A DNA stretch of 64,000 nucleotides from Shimia sp051201625. GTDB lineage: Bacteria > Pseudomonadota > Alphaproteobacteria > Rhodobacterales > Rhodobacteraceae. Positions 61,148 to 64,000 of the stretch are shown one piece after another. The stretch is taken from NCBI RefSeq assembly GCF_051201625.1, contig NZ_CP179203.1, positions 2,294,001 through 2,358,000 of the forward strand, given 5' to 3'. Position 1 is the first letter of the stretch; each line of letters begins with the position of its first letter. A program made the translations under genes and the position numbers. The notes below the pieces were generated by a model. It searched no databases. It worked only from the letters and a program-made list of their open reading frames with translations, and was not told the DNA's origin.

Positions 61148-62470
61148 TCAATGGCTTTTGTGGCGCGTCTCAGATGCTCGTATTAACAGACCTATTTCCG
61201 AAGGGTCACTTTGTTTCTTAATAATATCCCAGAGCTTAGATGCGCGTTCTTCACCAACGAGAGTTGCAGCTTTCGCGAAAATTCGAGTTTCACGTTCACT
61301 TAACGACATAGGTGCATCTAAGTCGTAAAACATCTTATGCATCTCATTTGTTTTATGTGCTATCTCAACCTGCGCTTGAGTTTCACTCAAGCCACTGCAC
61401 CCTGCAACGGCTACACGATCACGAAGCGTTAGAACATCAGGGTTAAAACACAGCTCATCACGAAAAGTTTCAGGAGAAGCAGTATCATAACCTAGTAACG
61501 CTAAAGCGACCACCAAACGGAACGAAAACTTAGCCCCCAATCCAGTCGAAGGATTTGATTGATTGCAAACAGTCAGCCATCGCGGGTGTGTCGCAACCGA
61601 CACCGAGACGATATCATCCAACTTCGGCCGATCATAGTTAGCGATCGCTTCTAATGTGGCATGTAAACCGTGACAACACGCATGGAATTTGTGATGGATA
61701 CCGTCAAATATCCAACGCTTGCCCAGCTCAAAAAGTGCTGATTCAACATCCCGCTCAGATGCGTGCGTATCCCCAAATCCTTGCAACGTATCAATTCCGC
61801 TTGAATTCGGTTCAAATCCACGCGCAATCAGCAACGACGCCTCTACTCCATTCGCCGCAGCTATACCGGCATTAAATGGTTTTCCCATGGTTCCAAATTG
61901 AGATTGTAGACCTGATGCGCGTGTTGCGGCCAACCCAAGCGCTGCTGCAGTACCGCTCGCGTCCAAGCCTAATAATCGAGCGGACGCCGCTGTCGCGCCA
62001 AACGTACCTGCGGTTGCAGTTTGATGAAATCCAGTTTGATAATGCGTTCGCCCCAACCAAATACCCACACGGATACTTGTCTCTAAGCCTAAAAGCATGG
62101 CGTGCTGTAAAACAGAACCAGAGACATCGTGGTGTTCGGCCAACGCTAGGGCTGCAGGAATGACTGCGACGCTCGGATGGCCAATGTGCGCAAAGTGCGT
62201 GTCATCAAAGTCCAATGCATGACTTACCGTCCCATTTACAAGCGCGGCTGCCCGCACTGGCACCCGGTGACCTCCAAATACATGCGCCTGTTTTGCACCG
62301 GCCTCCTCCTCCACCAAACCACGCGTGATCCGGGAAACTGGCTCATCCGCTCCAGCGATTCCACACGCGACCCAGTCCAGCATTGATAAACAGAGCAATC
62401 GTTTTGTCTGCCAAGGAGCGGCAGTCTTTTCGGTAAAAGCAATGAAATCTGCAAGCCTGGGAGTAATCAT
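61148..62470 (-). CDS. MmgE/PrpD family protein
   Basis: A 440-residue protein of the family that contains 2-methylcitrate dehydratase PrpD and cis-aconitate decarboxylase. Marks are VSHALDFDDTHFAHIGHPSVAVIPAALALAE (split here: SHALDFDDTHFA, then IGHPSVAVIPAALALAE), FHQTATAGTFGATAASARLL and FHACCHGLHATLEA. The other genes of the methylcitrate cycle (prpB, prpC) are absent, so a different hydroxy-acid or decarboxylation substrate is possible. It follows the RatA-like gene by 18 bases with GAGAGG upstream. Confidence 0.9.
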   Translation of the reverse strand: MITPRLADFIAFTEKTAAPWQTKRLLCLSMLDWVACGIAGADEPVSRITRGLVEEEAGAKQAHVFGGHRVPVRAAALVNGTVSHALDFDDTHFAHIGHPSVAVIPAALALAEHHDVSGSVLQHAMLLGLETSIRVGIWLGRTHYQTGFHQTATAGTFGATAASARLLGLDASGTAAALGLAATRASGLQSQFGTMGKPFNAGIAAANGVEASLLIARGFEPNSSGIDTLQGFGDTHASERDVESALFELGKRWIFDGIHHKFHACCHGLHATLEAIANYDRPKLDDIVSVSVATHPRWLTVCNQSNPSTGLGAKFSFRLVVALALLGYDTASPETFRDELCFNPDVLTLRDRVAVAGCSGLSETQAQVEIAHKTNEMHKMFYDLDAPMSLSERETRIFAKAATLVGEERASKLWDIIKKQSDPSEIGLLIRASETRHKSH

Positions 62471-62488
62471 GATGTCCTCTCAGATGTA

Positions 62489-62935
62489 TCAGGTATAGAG
62501 CATCGCTGCGCGCGCCTCAAACGCGGCTACAATTCGGCTCATTGCTTCGTAGAAAACCAAACCAATCGCTTTTTGTAAAATTGCATTGCGGACTTCAAAA
62601 TCAACAAAAAAATAAACTTCACAACCTCCCTCGGCATTCCGAAATTTCCAATTAGACTTCATATACTTAAATGGCCCATCAAGGTATTCTGTATCGATGC
62701 GTCTAAGTCCATGATTGAGTGTGACTCGGCTACCAAATTTCTCCCTAAACACTCTAAACGATATAACCAAATCTGCGAGCATGACTTGTGTTTCATCCCC
62801 AAGCGAAACGCATTCACGGACTCGCGCCGCTGCACACCACGGCAAGAATTCAGGATATGATGCAACGTCGGCCACAAGGCTATACATCTGCTGTGCGGTG
62901 TAGGGCAAAATCCGGGTCTCAGAGTGGGTCGGCAT
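62489..62935 (-). CDS. RatA/COQ10 family START-domain protein
   Basis: A 148-residue SRPBCC-fold protein. The typical start is THSETRILPYTAQQMYSLVADV, followed by YPEFLPWCAAARV and the C-terminal FEVRNAILQKAIGLVFYEAMSRIVAAFEARA block (split here: VRNAILQKAIGLVF, then AMSRIVAAFEARA). Members either carry coenzyme Q (COQ10) in the respiratory chain or act like RatA on ribosomes; alphaproteobacterial ones are usually assigned to ubiquinone binding. AGGAAG precedes the ATG. It leads a two-gene unit with the MmgE/PrpD gene and diverges from hpt. Confidence 0.9.
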   Translation of the reverse strand: MPTHSETRILPYTAQQMYSLVADVASYPEFLPWCAAARVRECVSLGDETQVMLADLVISFRVFREKFGSRVTLNHGLRRIDTEYLDGPFKYMKSNWKFRNAEGGCEVYFFVDFEVRNAILQKAIGLVFYEAMSRIVAAFEARAAMLYT

Positions 62936-63016
62936 GAAGCTTCCTAATAAAAAAGTTTTTAGCGTGACAGTCCCGCGACATTTCGTATTCTAGCTGTGAA
63001 AAATCAAGAGGTTCTC

Positions 63017-63556
63017 ATGTCAGAGCGTCCATATGTCATTGATCAGATGATTTCTGCAAAATCAATTGCAGCCCGCATTGAGCAGCTTTGTGCGGCCATT
63101 TCTGCAGAATATGCGGGCACCGATAAACTTGTTGTCGTTGGTTTGTTGCGCGGTTCATTCGTATTCATTGCAGATTTAGTACGAGAACTAGATTTGCCTG
63201 TGGAGGTTGATTTTCTTGAGGCCTCTTCATACGGAAATTCCATGACGAGTTCCAGCGAGGTGAGGATTTTGAAGGACCTACGAGGAGAAATTGAGGGTCG
63301 TGATGTTCTTGTCGTTGAAGACATTGTGGACACGGGCCACACACTGACCCACGTACAACATTTGCTTCAGTCCCGAAAACCGAGAAAGCTTAAGACGATC
63401 GCTCTTCTTGATAAACCGTCACGTCGCGAGGCTGACATTGCCGCAGATTGGATTGGATTTTCGATCCCAGATGAATTTGTGGTTGGGTATGGAATTGATT
63501 TTGCACAGCGCAATCGAAACCTTCCGTACATCGGTAAGGTCAGATTTACTGGGTAA
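63017..63556 (+). CDS. hpt: Hypoxanthine phosphoribosyltransferase
   Basis: The ATG at 63017 (AGAGG five bases upstream) gives 179 residues; a GTG at 62996 is less likely. The PRPP-binding loop is DVLVVEDIVDTGHTLTHVQ, the flexible-loop start LEASSYGNSMTSS and the purine-binding end DEFVVGYGIDFAQRNRNLPYIG. It salvages hypoxanthine and probably guanine to nucleotides. It complements the de novo genes purC, purS and purQ in the same window. Confidence 0.95.
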   Translation: MSERPYVIDQMISAKSIAARIEQLCAAISAEYAGTDKLVVVGLLRGSFVFIADLVRELDLPVEVDFLEASSYGNSMTSSSEVRILKDLRGEIEGRDVLVVEDIVDTGHTLTHVQHLLQSRKPRKLKTIALLDKPSRREADIAADWIGFSIPDEFVVGYGIDFAQRNRNLPYIGKVRFTG

Positions 63557-64000
63557 ACAATTCAATTTTTCAGCGCAGGGTTCCGATAGCAAGCAGCATA
63601 ATCTACTTCAAAAAAACCTGTGACAGCATAACAGTGCACCTATTGATTTTTTGAAACCACTATTTGCATATCAGTCACGTAATTGTGAAGCGCTACTATA
63701 ATAAATCGTGACACTTTAAAACGACTTAAGAATTTGGAAGAATTTAGTTTTGCTGATCGATTTAATTTGTGCCGCCCCCCAAAAAATAGCACGATAGCCG
63801 CAAATCTTTAATTTTAAGATCACTAAAATTTTTTACTTTCAAAGTGCGGCTTTAACAATTGATTTATTTATATTTTATAAAAAAGTTTCCCAAATAAGGA
63901 GCTTGGCAAAGTAGCATTAAGTTTTGTTGCGCATCACGTTTCAATGAGGAACCAAAGTTCGAAAAATTGCTTTAGTTAACAAGATTGAGAACAGCCAGAA
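63557..64000. other. AT-rich, gene-free right edge
   Basis: These 444 bases show no open frame with a ribosome site. AGCCGCA (63796-63802) can pair with TGCGGCT (63845-63851), enclosing a smaller ATCTT/AAGAT hairpin; it may be a terminator or part of a small RNA. C6-A6 homopolymers precede it at about 63775-63786. Confidence 0.45.

Noticed and set aside
1..64000. tRNA genes, rRNA genes, CRISPR arrays, insertion sequences and prophage genes
   Set aside because: I looked through the intergenic regions for T-loop sequences, regularly spaced repeats, transposase motifs and terminal inverted repeats and saw none.

Overview
The window reads as a chromosomal core segment of an alphaproteobacterium of the order Rhodobacterales (marine Roseobacter-type). 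The markers are: the array dusB(nifR3)-ntrB-ntrC-ntrY-ntrX with trkA-trkH-hfq-hflX beyond it; NtrC and NtrX without the sigma-54 contact loop; a fused IspDF; a Mg-type HemB; a DUF1476 F1-ATPase inhibitor; an RNase E whose S1 domain is split by an acidic insert; and a homocysteine methyltransferase / corrinoid protein / DUF1638 set. Base composition is moderate and even. I see no rRNA, tRNA, insertion sequence, prophage or CRISPR array.

Layout. 1-138: start of zwf (runs off the left edge). 408-4545: a secreted YSC84-like protein, gyrA and a small secreted protein. 4623-8068 (minus): trmJ, ctaA, M32 carboxypeptidase. 8711-11916 (plus): a ThiE-like protein, psuK, psuG (pseudouridine breakdown) and a DUF502 membrane protein. 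12282-15145: bdhA and a divergent solute-binding protein, with a possible small RNA between them. 15249-18959: P450, membrane alpha/beta-hydrolase, ccdA, and a divergent TusA-like gene. 18998-22003: rne with a structured leader. 22486-27764 (minus): purC, purS, purQ, dctB and a dctD-like regulator. 27915-31460 (plus): ATPase inhibitor, then the split methionine-synthase-like set. 31580-35301: acyl-CoA ligase, DsbA-family protein, MFS exporter. 35336-40456: mfd, a small membrane protein, hemB. 40566-44627: YSC84 lipoprotein, hydroxyisobutyrate-type dehydrogenase, penicillin acylase family protein. 44655-57493: hflX (frameshifted), hfq, trkH, trkA, two paralogous lipoproteins, then ntrX-ntrY-ntrC-ntrB-dusB. 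57652-61101: ispDF, pgpA, cinA-type amidase, amt. 61148-63556: MmgE/PrpD, RatA/COQ10 protein, hpt. The last 444 bases show no gene.

The functional themes are nitrogen and ammonium response (ntrBCYX, amt), purine supply (purCSQ, hpt), one-carbon and methionine metabolism through B12 (28427-31460), heme supply (hemB, ctaA), potassium uptake (trkAH) and RNA metabolism (rne, hfq, trmJ, dusB, mfd). The observations most worth a second look are: the single-base frameshift in hflX; three AAA+ response regulators that all lack GAFTGA, including a DctD-like one; a terminator-bearing hairpin cluster upstream of bdhA with no gene to terminate; a candidate switching leader before the methionine-synthase-like gene; a ThiE-like protein without the expected ThiE residues beside psuKG; and a lipoprotein pair sitting inside the ntr-trk array.
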